From: Longimicrobium sp.
Lineage (GTDB): Bacteria > Gemmatimonadota > Gemmatimonadetes > Longimicrobiales > Longimicrobiaceae
Length of the DNA stretch: 64,000 bases
Reading direction: 5' to 3'
Assembly (NCBI RefSeq): GCF_036388275.1
Contig: NZ_DASVSF010000008.1
Span: 124,001 to 188,000, forward strand
In this document: positions 48,214 through 57,700 of the stretch, one piece after another
Layout: each line of letters starts with the position of its first letter
Position numbering within the stretch: the first letter of the stretch is position 1
Notes under the pieces: generated by a model
The model's database searches: none
The model's input: the letters and a program-made list of their open reading frames with translations, nothing else
What the model was told of the DNA's origin: nothing
Translations under genes and position numbers: made by a program

Positions 48214-49575
48214 CTATCCCTCGCTTTCGGAGGCCGGGGCATCCGCCCCGCCATCCGCTGCATTCTCGTTTTGTCCCACCGGCTTTCGCCTGCGCCGCGG
48301 GCGCCGGGGCCGCTTGCGGGCGCCCCCTTCCGAGGCCGCCTGCTCGCCGTCCGCCGCGCCATCCGCCGCTTCCTCGCCGAACGCTTCTTCTCCCGACACA
48401 CTCGCGTCCGCGTCGCCGCCCTCCGTCCGCCTGGGCTTGCGGCGCCGCGGCTTCCGCTTCTTCACCACCGGCTCCGCCCCCTCGGCGGAGACGTCGGCGC
48501 CAGGCTCCACCGGCTCCGCGAGAGTCAACGTCTCAGCCTCGCCGCTCGGGACGGCGGCGCGTTCTTCCCTCGGCTGGCGCGTCCGCTCCGGTCGGGGACG
48601 CTTCGGCGGAGCCGCTTCGGCGTCAGAATCCTCCGCCGGGCGGCGCTCGCGGCGGGGACGGGCGGGCCGCTCGTCGCGCGCGGACTGACCGTCACGCTCG
48701 GGCCGGCCTTCACGCTCGGGCCGGCCTTCACGCTCGGGCCGGGGTGCTGCCGGGACTTCGCGGCGCGGCGCGGCGCGGGCAGGCGCTTCGGCGGCCGCGG
48801 GCTCGGCGGCGGCGGGCGCCTCCGCGCTCCGGCGGGGCAGCGTCGAGATGCCCGGGGTGGCGCGGAACAGCGCCCACGTTTCGCGGAGCGCGTCCCACGG
48901 CCGGAAGCGCGTTTCGCGCTCGCGGTGCGCGTAGCGCAGCCTCACCTCGGCTTCTTCGGCGCGGCGGGCGTGCGGCGCCACGCGCACCAGCAGCTCGGCG
49001 TTGGCCGCCCACCCGGACCGCTCCAGCAGCGGCTTGCCGTCCGCGTCGGACAGGGCGCGCCGCAGCACCTGCACGCGGTACCCGCGAAAGCCCGAGAACG
49101 GATCGCGGATTTCGCGCGGCAGGGCGGAGCGCTTCAGCAGCCAGGGCAGTCCGCGCCGCGACCAGCGCATGCCCCGCGTCAGCTCCACGTCCACGGCGGC
49201 GACGGTGGAACCCACGATGTCGGCCCCGCCCTCCAGGCGCTTGACGAGCGCCGGGATCTCTTCCGGCGGCTCGGTGAAGTCGGCCTGCAGGAACACGGCG
49301 ACGTCGCGCTTGGGGTGCGTGCTGAGCGACGCCACCTCGCGGACCAGCGTTTCCAGGGCCGCCGCGTACCCGCGGTTGCGCTCGTGGCTCACGACGGTCA
49401 GCGGCAGCACGCGCGTGTACGGCTGCAGCACCTCGGCCGAGGCGTCGGTGGAGCCGTCGTCGACGACGACGATGTGGTAGTCGCGCCCGAAGTCGGCCAT
49501 TACCTGGCGGGTCCGCCACAGCAGGACCCCCACGGTTTGCGCCTCGTTCAGAACGGGGATGCAGATGTAGATCAA
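48214..49575 (-). CDS. Family 2 glycosyltransferase with a long charged C-terminal tail
   Basis: This 453-residue protein has an N-terminal GT-A domain (residues 1-about 235): IPVLNEAQTVGVLLWRTR, HIVVVDDGSTDAS, ERNRGYAAALETLVREV, VAVFLQADFTEPPEEI and FSGFRGYRVQVLRRAL. It is related to dolichol-phosphate mannosyltransferase-type enzymes. From about residue 255 to the end it is low-complexity and rich in Pro, Arg, Glu and Ala, with a tandem PEREGR repeat (18-bp units at about 48692-48741) and Lys/Arg clusters. I start at TTG (LIYICIPVLN) because upstream codons lie in repeat-like DNA. No membrane helix is seen. Confidence 0.88.
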   Translation of the reverse strand: MIYICIPVLNEAQTVGVLLWRTRQVMADFGRDYHIVVVDDGSTDASAEVLQPYTRVLPLTVVSHERNRGYAAALETLVREVASLSTHPKRDVAVFLQADFTEPPEEIPALVKRLEGGADIVGSTVAAVDVELTRGMRWSRRGLPWLLKRSALPREIRDPFSGFRGYRVQVLRRALSDADGKPLLERSGWAANAELLVRVAPHARRAEEAEVRLRYAHRERETRFRPWDALRETWALFRATPGISTLPRRSAEAPAAAEPAAAEAPARAAPRREVPAAPRPEREGRPEREGRPERDGQSARDERPARPRRERRPAEDSDAEAAPPKRPRPERTRQPREERAAVPSGEAETLTLAEPVEPGADVSAEGAEPVVKKRKPRRRKPRRTEGGDADASVSGEEAFGEEAADGAADGEQAASEGGARKRPRRPRRRRKPVGQNENAADGGADAPASESEG

Positions 49576-49746
49576 GCCTCGTCGCCCTCGTCGTCGTTCA
49601 GCGGTCCAACCAGCGATGGACGATACCCTGTCCCGAAGCGCCTGGTTCCCCCCGCGGCGCCCTTTCGCCGGGGTGGCGGCCGCCCACACCGTTCGCGAAT
49701 GAATGCCGGTCCGGGGCAATGCGCCCCGGACCGGTGCATGGTCCTT

Positions 49747-49815
49747 CGTCCTCGCCCTCTCTCCCGGCCGCTCCCCCGCAAACCCCGCGGGAGAGAGGAG
49801 AACTTCGATCGAGGG
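49747..49815. repeat. Family B-like hairpin repeat
   Basis: CCCTCTCTCCCGG, CTCCCCCGCAAACCCCGCGG and GAGAGAGGAGAACTTCGATC form a hairpin with a GCAAACC loop. The same plan recurs at 49850. Confidence 0.65.
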
Positions 49816-49849
49816 TTCGACGGGCTGACGTTGGCGCATGCCGCGGCCG

Positions 49850-49905
49850 CCCCCCTCTCCCGACCTCTCCCCCATAAACCCCATGGGGGAGAGGAGAATT
49901 CGAAT
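49850..49905. repeat. Family B-like hairpin repeat
   Basis: CCCCCTCTCCCGACCTCTCC, CCCATAAACCCCATGGGG and GAGAGGAGAATTCGAAT closely match the plan of the preceding copy, with changed stem bases that keep pairing. Confidence 0.65.
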
Positions 49906-49935
49906 GCGCTCCGGCCGGCCCGGCGCACTGGGCTG

Positions 49936-49988
49936 GCTCCCTTCTCCCGCGCAGTTTGCGGGGGAAGGGTTGGGGATGGGGGGCGCCG
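49936..49988. repeat. Family B-like hairpin repeat
   Basis: GGCTCCCTTCTCCCGCGCAG, TTTGCGGGGGAAGGG and TTGGGGATGGGGGGCGCC are the inverted counterpart of the 30794 copy. Confidence 0.65.
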
Positions 49989-50025
49989 GCCAGACCACCG
50001 GACCCGCCTCGTCACACGAAACTCT

Positions 50026-50075
50026 GAAGTGTACCCCCTCTCCCACGCTGTTTGTGGGAGAGGGTGGCACGCGTG
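50026..50075 (-). repeat. Dispersed hairpin repeat family C, copy 3 (inverted)
   Basis: TGAAGTGTACCCCCTCTCCC, ACGCTGTTTGTGG and GAGAGGGTGGCACGCG are the reverse complement of the 5862 and 31051 hairpins, again beside a D element. Confidence 0.8.
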
Positions 50076-50082
50076 TCAGCGC

Positions 50083-50228
50083 GGCCGGGTGAGGGCCCCA
50101 CGGCAGCCGAGGCCTCGGCTACGGTGACCGCTGCCGCGCCCGGGCTTGTACGTGTCCGCGGCCAGATCCTTCGGCCCGCGCGGAATCGGGTTCGGGCAGG
50201 TGCCGCGCGCCTGGGCCTCAGGATGACA
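50083..50228 (-). repeat. Dispersed repeat family D, copy 4 (inverted)
   Basis: GGGTGAGGGCCCCACGGCAG, CCGAGGCCTCGG, GTGACCGCTGCCGCGCCCGG, AGATCCTTCGGCCCGC and GGGCCTCAGGATGACA give a full-length inverted copy. Confidence 0.8.
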
Positions 50229-50262
50229 GGGCACTTGGGTTGGCCTCGCGCACCCATCTGCG

Positions 50263-50330
50263 CGTGCAGTCCGCGAAGGCGGACTTCGTGACGTTCCAGA
50301 CGCGACTTCAGTCGCCCCAGCAGAGCCCGA
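50263..50330 (+). repeat. Family E-prime repeat (direct)
   Basis: GCAGTCCGCGAAGGCGGACT, TCGTGACGTTCCAGACGCG and ACTTCAGTCGCCCCAGCAG are the reverse complement of 31124-31198. Together with the preceding B, C and D copies it fills the 0.79 kb gap between the glycosyltransferase gene and aroB. Confidence 0.8.
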
Positions 50331-50365
50331 GCCTCGTCTTCTTTATCTCCTCTCCGTCGACGACC

Positions 50366-51493
50366 CTATCCCCGCATCCCCGCGCCCGCCAGCACCTCGG
50401 CGACGGTCTCGTCGGGCACCGGGTGGCCCCACACCCCGGCGGGGCCCACGAACGGCCGCCCCAGGTCCTGGATCAGCGAGTATTCCACACGGCCGTTGCG
50501 CGCCTTCTTGTCCACCCGAGTGAAGTCGATCACCTGCGCCGCCTGGAAGTCGATGGGGAGCGAGGTGGGCAGTCCCAGGCGGGTGAGGATGCGCCGCAGG
50601 TGCGCGGACGTGCCCGCCGCGGTGATGCCGCTGCGCTCGCCGATGCGCGCCTCTTCCACCATCCCCACCGCCACCGCCTCGCCGTGGAGCAGCGTGTAGC
50701 CCGACACCGACTCCACCGCGTGGCCGATGGTGTGCCCGAAGTTCAGCAGCTTGCGGGGCCCGCTTTCCTTTTCGTCCTTGGCCACGATCTCGGCCTTGAT
50801 CTCTACCGACCGCATGATCAGCCGCGCCAGCGCGTCGGGATCGCCCGCCAGCAGGGGGTCGGCGTTCCGCTCGATCCACTCCAGGTACTCGGCGTCGGCG
50901 ATGGCGCCGTGCTTCACGGCCTCGGCCATGCCGGCCCGCAGGTGCGCGTCGGGAAGGGTGCTCAGCAGCTCGGGATCCACCACCACGCAGTGCGGCTGGT
51001 GAAAGGCGCCCACCAGGTTCTTGCCGGCCGGCGTGTCTACCCCCGTCTTGCCCCCCACCGACGCGTCGATCATGGCCAGCAGCGAGGTGGGCACCTGCAC
51101 CAGCGGCAGCCCGCGCATGTAGGTGGCCGCCACGAACCCGCCCAGGTCGCCCGGCACGCCGCCCCCGAAGGCGATCACCGCCGTGTCGCGGCCGCACCCG
51201 GCCTCCATCATGGCATCGCTGACCAGCGCCCACGTTTCGCGCGTCTTTTGCGCCTCGCCCGAGGAAAAGGCGTATACGTCGGTGCGGTAGCCGGCCGCGT
51301 GCAGCATGCGCGACAGGCGCACCGCGTACAGCTCGGCCACCCGGTCGTCGGTGACCACGGCGTAGCGGTGGGCGGGGCAGAAGCGCGACAGCACCGACGC
51401 CAGGGTGCCGAACAGCCCGGGCCCCACCAGCACCTCGTAGCCGCGCGAGTTCGCTTCGGGAAGTGAAACCTTGACCCTGTGGGGCGTGCTCAT
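50366..51493 (-). CDS. aroB: 3-dehydroquinate synthase
   Basis: This 375-residue enzyme makes 3-dehydroquinate from DAHP, the second step of the shikimate pathway, using NAD and a divalent metal. Motifs are FGGGVPGDLGGFVAATYMRG, VPTSLLAMIDASVGGKTGVD, the metal ligands in AEAVKHG, NFGHTIGHAVE and HGEAVAVGM, and the substrate-binding KDEKESGPR. The length is normal. The ATG overlaps the stop of the YbdK-type gene (ATGA). Confidence 0.97.
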   Translation of the reverse strand: MSTPHRVKVSLPEANSRGYEVLVGPGLFGTLASVLSRFCPAHRYAVVTDDRVAELYAVRLSRMLHAAGYRTDVYAFSSGEAQKTRETWALVSDAMMEAGCGRDTAVIAFGGGVPGDLGGFVAATYMRGLPLVQVPTSLLAMIDASVGGKTGVDTPAGKNLVGAFHQPHCVVVDPELLSTLPDAHLRAGMAEAVKHGAIADAEYLEWIERNADPLLAGDPDALARLIMRSVEIKAEIVAKDEKESGPRKLLNFGHTIGHAVESVSGYTLLHGEAVAVGMVEEARIGERSGITAAGTSAHLRRILTRLGLPTSLPIDFQAAQVIDFTRVDKKARNGRVEYSLIQDLGRPFVGPAGVWGHPVPDETVAEVLAGAGMRG

Positions 51494-52638
51494 ACCGTTT
51501 CCTCGAGTCTTGGCCGCGACCGGCGGTCCATGCCGGCGCCTGCCACCGTTTCGTCCGCCAGCCAGAGTGCCAGCGCCCCCCCGTTCCCCACCTGCTCGGC
51601 CCGCCCGCGGATGGCCTCGGCCGCGCACCCCCGGGCCAGCAGCTCCGGCAGCCGCGCCAGCTCGGCGGCGTCGCCCAGCGCCGCGGCTACGCCCTCCAGC
51701 CGCTCCGCCAGCCGCTCCGCCCATTCCGCCGCCGTGATGGTGCGGGGCTCGGCACTTTCCAGGTCCGCCAGCTCCGCGCGCGTTCCGTCGCGGCTGGCCC
51801 GCCAGCCGTTCTCGCTGAGCAGCGGCTGAAGGAACGACTCCGGCAGCGGCGTGTCCGGCAGCAGCCCCTCGGCGGCGCCGGCCACCACGGCCCGCGCCAG
51901 GGCCGCGGCGGTGATGGCGTCGTCGAGCCGCGGAGTGCAGTCCGTCACCCGCACCTCGATCGTCGGATAGCGGTGGTGCGGCCGCAGCTCCCAGTACAGC
52001 CGCCCCGGCCCGTCGATGCTCCCCGACGCCATCATCCAGCGCACCAGCGCGTCGTACTCGGCCATGCCGGCGAAGCGGGGCGGCGCGCCCGAACGGGGCC
52101 AGCGGCGCCACACCACCGAGCGGTACGAGGCGTGGCCCGTGTCGCGCCCGTCCCAGAACGGCGACGACGCCGTGAGCGCCAGCAGCACCGGAAGGTGAAG
52201 CCGCACCACGTTGCACAGCCGTGCGCGATCCATCCCCGAAGGCACGCCCACGTGCACGTGCATCCCGAAGATGGCCTGCTCGTCGGCCAGTGCGCGGTAC
52301 TTCTCGCGCAGTTCCTGGTACACGGGGCCGTCGCTGAACGGGTGCCCCCCCGCCCGGCTGAACGGGTGGGCGCCCGCGGCCACGATGCGCATGCCCTCGG
52401 CCTCGGCGGCCACGGCCGCCATGAAGCGCAGCCGGGCCAGGTCGTCGCGAACCGCGTGCGAGCCCCGCCACACGCCGGTACCCACCTCGATGGTGTGTTC
52501 CTGCATCTCGGGCTTCAGCTCGCCCGCCCAGTCGCCCGAGATCACGTAGCGCGCACGGCTGCGCAGCGCGCCCGTGGCCGCGTCCACCAGCTGGTACTCT
52601 TCCTCCACACCGATGGTGAAGTCGTGGCTGCGGGACAT
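51490..52638 (-). CDS. Carboxylate-amine ligase (YbdK/GCS2 family)
   Basis: This 382-residue enzyme starts IGVEEEYQLVDAATGAL, the GCS2-family signature. It also has EHTIEVGTGVWRGSHAV, FGMHVHVGVPS with the metal-binding histidines, RLYWELRPHHRYPTIEVRVTDCTP and a C-terminal helical part. Family members ligate glutamate to cysteine or to other amines. True glutathione synthesis would also need GshB, not seen here. I start at MSRSHDF; 22 arginine-rich residues upstream overlap the folK end. It is coupled to aroB. Confidence 0.93.
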   Translation of the reverse strand: MSRSHDFTIGVEEEYQLVDAATGALRSRARYVISGDWAGELKPEMQEHTIEVGTGVWRGSHAVRDDLARLRFMAAVAAEAEGMRIVAAGAHPFSRAGGHPFSDGPVYQELREKYRALADEQAIFGMHVHVGVPSGMDRARLCNVVRLHLPVLLALTASSPFWDGRDTGHASYRSVVWRRWPRSGAPPRFAGMAEYDALVRWMMASGSIDGPGRLYWELRPHHRYPTIEVRVTDCTPRLDDAITAAALARAVVAGAAEGLLPDTPLPESFLQPLLSENGWRASRDGTRAELADLESAEPRTITAAEWAERLAERLEGVAAALGDAAELARLPELLARGCAAEAIRGRAEQVGNGGALALWLADETVAGAGMDRRSRPRLEETV

Positions 52639-52678
52639 CCTGCGTCGCGAAAAGGGACGCGCCCGGCGCGTGAAGAGC

Positions 52679-53221
52679 TTAGCCGGACGGGCGCCCGGGT
52701 GCAAGCGCCCCCGGTGGCGGATACAGCGGGCCCAGACGCTCCACCCGCTCCCGCGCCGCCCCCGAAGAAAGCAACTCCCGCGCCGTCTGGCCCAGTACGG
52801 GATGCCGCCACTCCGGGGCGATCTCGGCCAGCGGGTGAAGGACGAAGCCGCGCTGGTGCAGGCGCGGATGGGGCAGCGTCAGCCCCGGCACCTCCATCAC
52901 CCGCGTTCCGAACGCCAGCAGGTCGATGTCGATGGTGCGGGGGGCGTCCGCGAAGGTGCGCACCCGCCCCAGCGCGCCCTCCACCTCGAGCACGGCGCGC
53001 AGCACCGCCTCCGGCTCGCCCCGGACTGTCCCCACGATCACGAGGTTGTAGAAGTCCGGCTGGTCGCGGTACCCCACCGGCTCCGTGCGATAGACGGACG
53101 ACACGCGGCCGATTCGCACCACGCTGTCCAGGGCCACCACCGCGCGCCCGAGCTGCGCGAGGGGGTCGCCCAGGTTGGCGCCCAGGCCCAGGATCACTTC
53201 GTCATCAGGTGGATCGCCCAT
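52679..53221 (-). CDS. folK: 6-hydroxymethyl-dihydropterin diphosphokinase
   Basis: This 180-residue enzyme of folate synthesis transfers pyrophosphate from ATP to 6-hydroxymethyl-7,8-dihydropterin. It shows VILGLGANLGDPLAQL, VYRTEPVGYRDQPDFYNLVI, RTFADAPRTIDIDLLAFG with the Mg2+-binding aspartates, and LPHPRLHQRGFVLHPLAEI. A short proline/glycine-rich C-terminal tail is extra. It is 40 bases upstream of the YbdK-type gene, so folK, the ligase and aroB form one transcript. Confidence 0.96.
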   Translation of the reverse strand: MGDPPDDEVILGLGANLGDPLAQLGRAVVALDSVVRIGRVSSVYRTEPVGYRDQPDFYNLVIVGTVRGEPEAVLRAVLEVEGALGRVRTFADAPRTIDIDLLAFGTRVMEVPGLTLPHPRLHQRGFVLHPLAEIAPEWRHPVLGQTARELLSSGAARERVERLGPLYPPPGALAPGRPSG

Positions 53222-53279
53222 GCGGATGCGGTGGTATGGTTCGACGGCGGGGGCGTCTGGAACGCACCTGCAGGAAAAC

Positions 53280-53306
53280 GGCGCCCCTCCCGAAGGAAGG
53301 GCGCCG
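53280..53306 (-). terminator. Hairpin terminator after the SusC/SusD operon
   Basis: The stem CGGCGCCC / GGGCGCCG encloses CTCCCGAAGGA and lies about 40 bases after the SusD stop on the minus strand. Confidence 0.65.
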
Positions 53307-53345
53307 CGTGTTCTCCGTGCCTGCCCGTCAGCGAAACCCGCGGCG

Positions 53346-54710
53346 TTAGTAGCCGGGGTTCTGCGTCAGGGAGGGGTTGGCGTCGATCTCGCGCTGCGGC
53401 AGTGGGAACAGCAGGCGGAACTCCGTTATCCCGAGCGAGGTGAGCAGGCTCGCGGCGAACGCCTGGTCGCCGAAGCGCTTCAGGTCGAAGAACCAGTGGC
53501 CCTCGAAGAAGAGCTCGCGGCGGCGCTCGTTGAGCACGGCCTGCAGCACCAGCGTCTGCGTGTTCACGGCCGTCGCGTCCAGCGAGGCAAGCCCGGCGCG
53601 GTTCCGGATCATGTCGACGTCGGCGCGCGCCTGCGCCAGGTTGCCCAGGCGCGCGGCCGCTTCGGCCCGGATCAGGTACAGCTCGGCGAAGCGGATCACC
53701 GGAACGTCGTCGGCCGTGCTGGAGATGTCCTCGTACTTGTTGCCGTACGAGGTTCCCTCCTCGTCGAACTGAACGGCGACGGCACGGCGCTTGTCGGAGC
53801 CGCTGAGGGTGGCGAGCAGGGCGCTCGACGGCGCGATGCCGCGGCGGCCGCCCAGCGCGCTGGTGTAGAACCAGAAGGCCAGCGACCCCGGGTCCGTCAC
53901 GGTGAACGGAACCTCGAATACCGATTCGCTGGTCTGCTCGCGGGTGAACACGCCCGCGTAGTCGGCCTGCAGCGCGTACTGCCCGCTGACGATCACCGCA
54001 TTGGCCATGTCGTACGCCTGCTGCCACTTGCGCTGGTACAGGTACACGCGGGCCAGCAGCGACCGCGCCGCGCCGGAGGTTGCGTGGCCCTGGTATTCGC
54101 GCGAAGTGCTGGCGGCCGACGGAAGCGCCGGGATGGCCGCGGCCAGGTCCTGCTCGATGAACGCGTACACCTCGGCTTCGGTGTTGCGCGCCTGCCCCGT
54201 GTTCGCGGGCGCAACCGTGATGGGCGTGGTGACGATTGGCACGCCTCCGAAGAACTTCACCAGGTTGTGGTAGTTCAGGGCCCGGACGAAGCGCGCCTCG
54301 GCCGTCAGGCGCGCGTACTCGTCGGCCTCGAACTCCGACTGGAGGGTCGGAATCGCGGTGAGCACGTTGTTCGCGCGGTCGATGCCGCTGTACGCGGTGC
54401 CCCACAGCCCCGGAAGGGCGGTGTTGGATGCCGTCACCTGGCGGCGGGAAACCTCGCGGTCGCTCACGTACGTTCCCGTGAACGACAGGTTGCCCGCGTA
54501 CAGATCCGGGAAGAGGATCAGGTTGCGGCAGTACCCGCCATCGCAGTTCTGCAGCGCGTCGTACATCCCGTTGACGGCCGTCCGAACCTCGTCGGGCGAA
54601 TTGAGCGCCTCGGCGGTCGGAATGTTCTGCTGCGGCGTCGGGTTGAGCGGGTCGTCGCAGGCTCCGGCGACAGCCGCCAGCGCAAGGACGCCGAGAATTC
54701 GTAGCTTCAT
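53346..54710 (-). CDS. SusD/RagB-family outer membrane lipoprotein
   Basis: This 454-residue protein has a lipoprotein signal (MKLRILGVLALAAVAGAC). The body is helical and TPR-rich, with the SusD/RagB markers SGIDRANNVLTAIP, EARFVRALNYHNLVKFFGGVPIV, FAELYLIRAEAAARLGN and the C-terminal RRRELFFEGHWFFDLKRFG with FPLPQREIDANPSL. It binds oligosaccharides or peptides and caps the SusC barrel. I prefer the ATG of MKLRILG, with GGGGA just upstream, over one four codons earlier. It follows the SusC gene by a few bases. Confidence 0.95.
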   Translation of the reverse strand: MKLRILGVLALAAVAGACDDPLNPTPQQNIPTAEALNSPDEVRTAVNGMYDALQNCDGGYCRNLILFPDLYAGNLSFTGTYVSDREVSRRQVTASNTALPGLWGTAYSGIDRANNVLTAIPTLQSEFEADEYARLTAEARFVRALNYHNLVKFFGGVPIVTTPITVAPANTGQARNTEAEVYAFIEQDLAAAIPALPSAASTSREYQGHATSGAARSLLARVYLYQRKWQQAYDMANAVIVSGQYALQADYAGVFTREQTSESVFEVPFTVTDPGSLAFWFYTSALGGRRGIAPSSALLATLSGSDKRRAVAVQFDEEGTSYGNKYEDISSTADDVPVIRFAELYLIRAEAAARLGNLAQARADVDMIRNRAGLASLDATAVNTQTLVLQAVLNERRRELFFEGHWFFDLKRFGDQAFAASLLTSLGITEFRLLFPLPQREIDANPSLTQNPGY

Positions 54711-54725
54711 TGGGTTCCCCATGGT

Positions 54726-57700
54726 TCAGAAGCCGAAGTTCAGGCCGACGGTGTACGTCCGCGCCTGTGGGAGCGTATAGAAGTCGATCCCGCGGGTGAC
54801 GGTCGCCGCACCGCTGAAGTTGACCTCGGGGTCGAACCCGCTGTAGTCCGTCCAGGTCTTCAGGTTCTGTGCCTGAACGTACACGCGCATGCTGCCCATG
54901 CCCATGCGGCCGGCGAGCCGGGCCGGGACGTTGTAGCCGAGCACCGCGTTCTTGATGCGGACGTAGCTGCCGTCCTCGACGAAGCGGCTGGACGAGCGCG
55001 CGTTGGCGTTGCTGTCGTCGAACGTGGAGCGTGCCTCGGTGGTGCTGGGGTTCTCCGGCGTCCACCGGTCCCGGGCATGCGCCGAGTTGTTGTCGAAGTA
55101 GGTGCCGAACGCGTCGGTGTACTCGCGGTTGCCGTTGTAGATGTCGTTGCCCTGCGAGAACTGCGTGAACACGGTCAGGTCCAGCCCCGCGAACGACACG
55201 TTGTTCGTCCAGCCGCCCGTGTAGTCCGGCCACGGGTCGCCGATGCGCTCCTGGTCGGCCGAGGTGATCACGCCGTCGCCGTTCACGTCGTGGAAGCGCA
55301 CGTCGCCCGGAACGGTGAAGGCGCTCTGGAACGCCAGCCCCGCCGCCGCGCAGCGAGTGTTGCGCTGCGCCGTCGTCTCACCCGTGGCGGTGTAGCAGAT
55401 CGGGTCGCCGGTCTGGAAGATCCCTTCCATCACGTAGCCGCGGAAGAAGCCCAGGGGCTGCCCTTCCTCGACGCGCGCCACGAAGCTGCCCGAGATGGGC
55501 TGCTCGTTGTACAGCTTGGTGACCACGTTGTCGTTGTGGGACACGTTGAACTCGGTGTTCCACGAGAAGCCCTGGGGCGAACCCGCCCGCACCAGCTGCG
55601 CGCGCAGTCCCAGCTCCACGCCCATGTTCCGCATTTCACCGATGTTCTCGGTGATGGAGGCGAACCCGGTCGACAGCGGGATGGGCCGGTTCAGCAGCAG
55701 GTCCGACGTGTACTTGCGGTACCAGTCGAACGTCAGGCCGAAGCGGTCGTCCAGGAACCCGAGGTCCGCGCCCAGGTTCAGCTGGTCGGTCTTTTCCCAG
55801 CTCAGGTCGGGGTTGCCCAGCTGCACCGGCGCGATGGCCGGACGATCGTTGTACGCACCCGTGCCGCCGAACAGCCCGGCGGAGGCGAAGTCGCCCAGGC
55901 CCTCCTGGTTGCCCGTGCGGCCGTAGCTCGCCCGCAGCGCCAGGTTGCTGACGAAGCCCAGGTTCCGCATGAAGGGCTCCTCGCTCACGCGGTACTGCAC
56001 CGCCGCCGACGGGAACAGGCCCCACTGGTTGTTCTCACCGAACCGCGACGACCCGTCGAGGCGCATGTTGAACGTGGTGGTGAGCCGGTCGCGGAAGGTG
56101 TGCTGTGCCCGGCCGAACACCGAGGCCAGGTCGTACTCCGTAAGGCTGCTGCTGCCGCCGGTGACGGTGGCCGCCGACGCGAGCTGCTTGAGCCCCGACG
56201 GGAACTGCGTTCCGAACACCGAGCTGAATTCGCTGTTGTTGCTCTCGTAGCTGGTGCCGACCACGCCCGAGAACGTGTTGCTCGCGTTCAGGTCGCGCTG
56301 CCAGTTCACCGTTCCCTCGGTAAGCACCTTGGTGGCGAACGAGTTGCCCACCTGGCCGTATCCGTTGGAGCCCGAGCCGGGCGGAACGAGCGGCGAATCG
56401 TACAGGTACCCCCGGAGCTGGTACTGGTCGAGGCCCAGGTTGACGCGGGCGTTCAGCCCCTCGGCCAGCGTGTAGTCCAGGAACGCGTTGCCCAGCACGT
56501 GGAAGCTGCGCTCCTCGGCCCGGTTCAGCTCGTTGAGCGCCACCGGGTTCACGTACGACAGGGTGTTGAAGTTGTACTCGCCCTCTTCGTCGCGCACCGG
56601 ATCGGTCGGGGCGCTGGCCAGGGCGTTGGCGAACGGACCGTAGATCGTGTTGTCGCCGCGCGAGCGGTCGATCACGCCGCGCGTCAGCGACACGCTGGTG
56701 CCCAGCGTCATCCGGTCGTTGGCGGTGTAGTCCAGGTTCACGCGGCCGTTCATGCGCTCGAAGCCGTAGCCCGAAACGATGCCGTCCTGCTGGAACCGGG
56801 TGCCGCTCACGTAGTAGCGCGCGCGCTCCGTCCCGCCCGCGATGGACGCGGTCACGTTGGAGATCGGGGCCGACTGCAGCACCTCGTCGATCCAGTTGGT
56901 GTTCACGTCCGGATCGACTTCGATCAGCACGTTCTCGCCGGCGTACCCGAAGAGGTTGTCGACGCCGTACACGTCCTGGTAGCCGTCGGCGGTGAACCCC
57001 TCGTTGTACACCTCGATGTATTCCTGCGCGTTCAGGAAGTTGGGCCGGTTCCAGGCTTCCTGCGTGCCGGTGTAGGTCTGCACGCGGATGTCCGGGCGCT
57101 CGCCCGCGCGGCCGCGCTTGGTGCTGATGAGCACGACGCCGTTGGACGCGCGCGATCCGTAGATGGCGGCGGCCGAGGCGTCCTTCAGCACCTCGATGGA
57201 CTCGATCTCGTTGGGGTTCAGGTCAGACAGGGCGTCGATGCCCTGCGTCTGCCCGATGGCGCCCTGGATCGTCGAGAAGTTGCCCTGGATCAGGGGTACG
57301 CCGTCGATCACGTACAGCGGCTCGTTGCCGGCCGTGATGGACGAGGCGCCGCGCACGCGAACGGAGATGGCCGACCCGGGCACGCCCGAGTTCTGCACCA
57401 CCTGCACGCCCGCCACGCGGCCCTGCAGCACGTTCTCCACCGTGGGGGTGGGGGTGTTGGCGGTCACCTCGGACGGGCGGATCGAGGAGATGGCGCCGCC
57501 GCCGGCGTTGCGGCGCTCCACCTGGCCGTAGCCGATGACCACGATCTCGTCCAGGCCCAGCACGTCGGTGCCCAGCGCGAAGTTCACCTCGACGGGCTCG
57601 GCGCCCACCGTGACGGAGCGCGTCTGCGCCCCGTAGCCGATGCGGGCCGCGCGAAGGGTGCGCGCGCCGGCCGGCACGTTGGAAAGGGCGAAGCGGCCCT

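Noticed and set aside
50012..50257. Small open frames in the 50 kb repeat cluster
   Set aside because: They consist entirely of C and D repeat sequence and occur on both strands.
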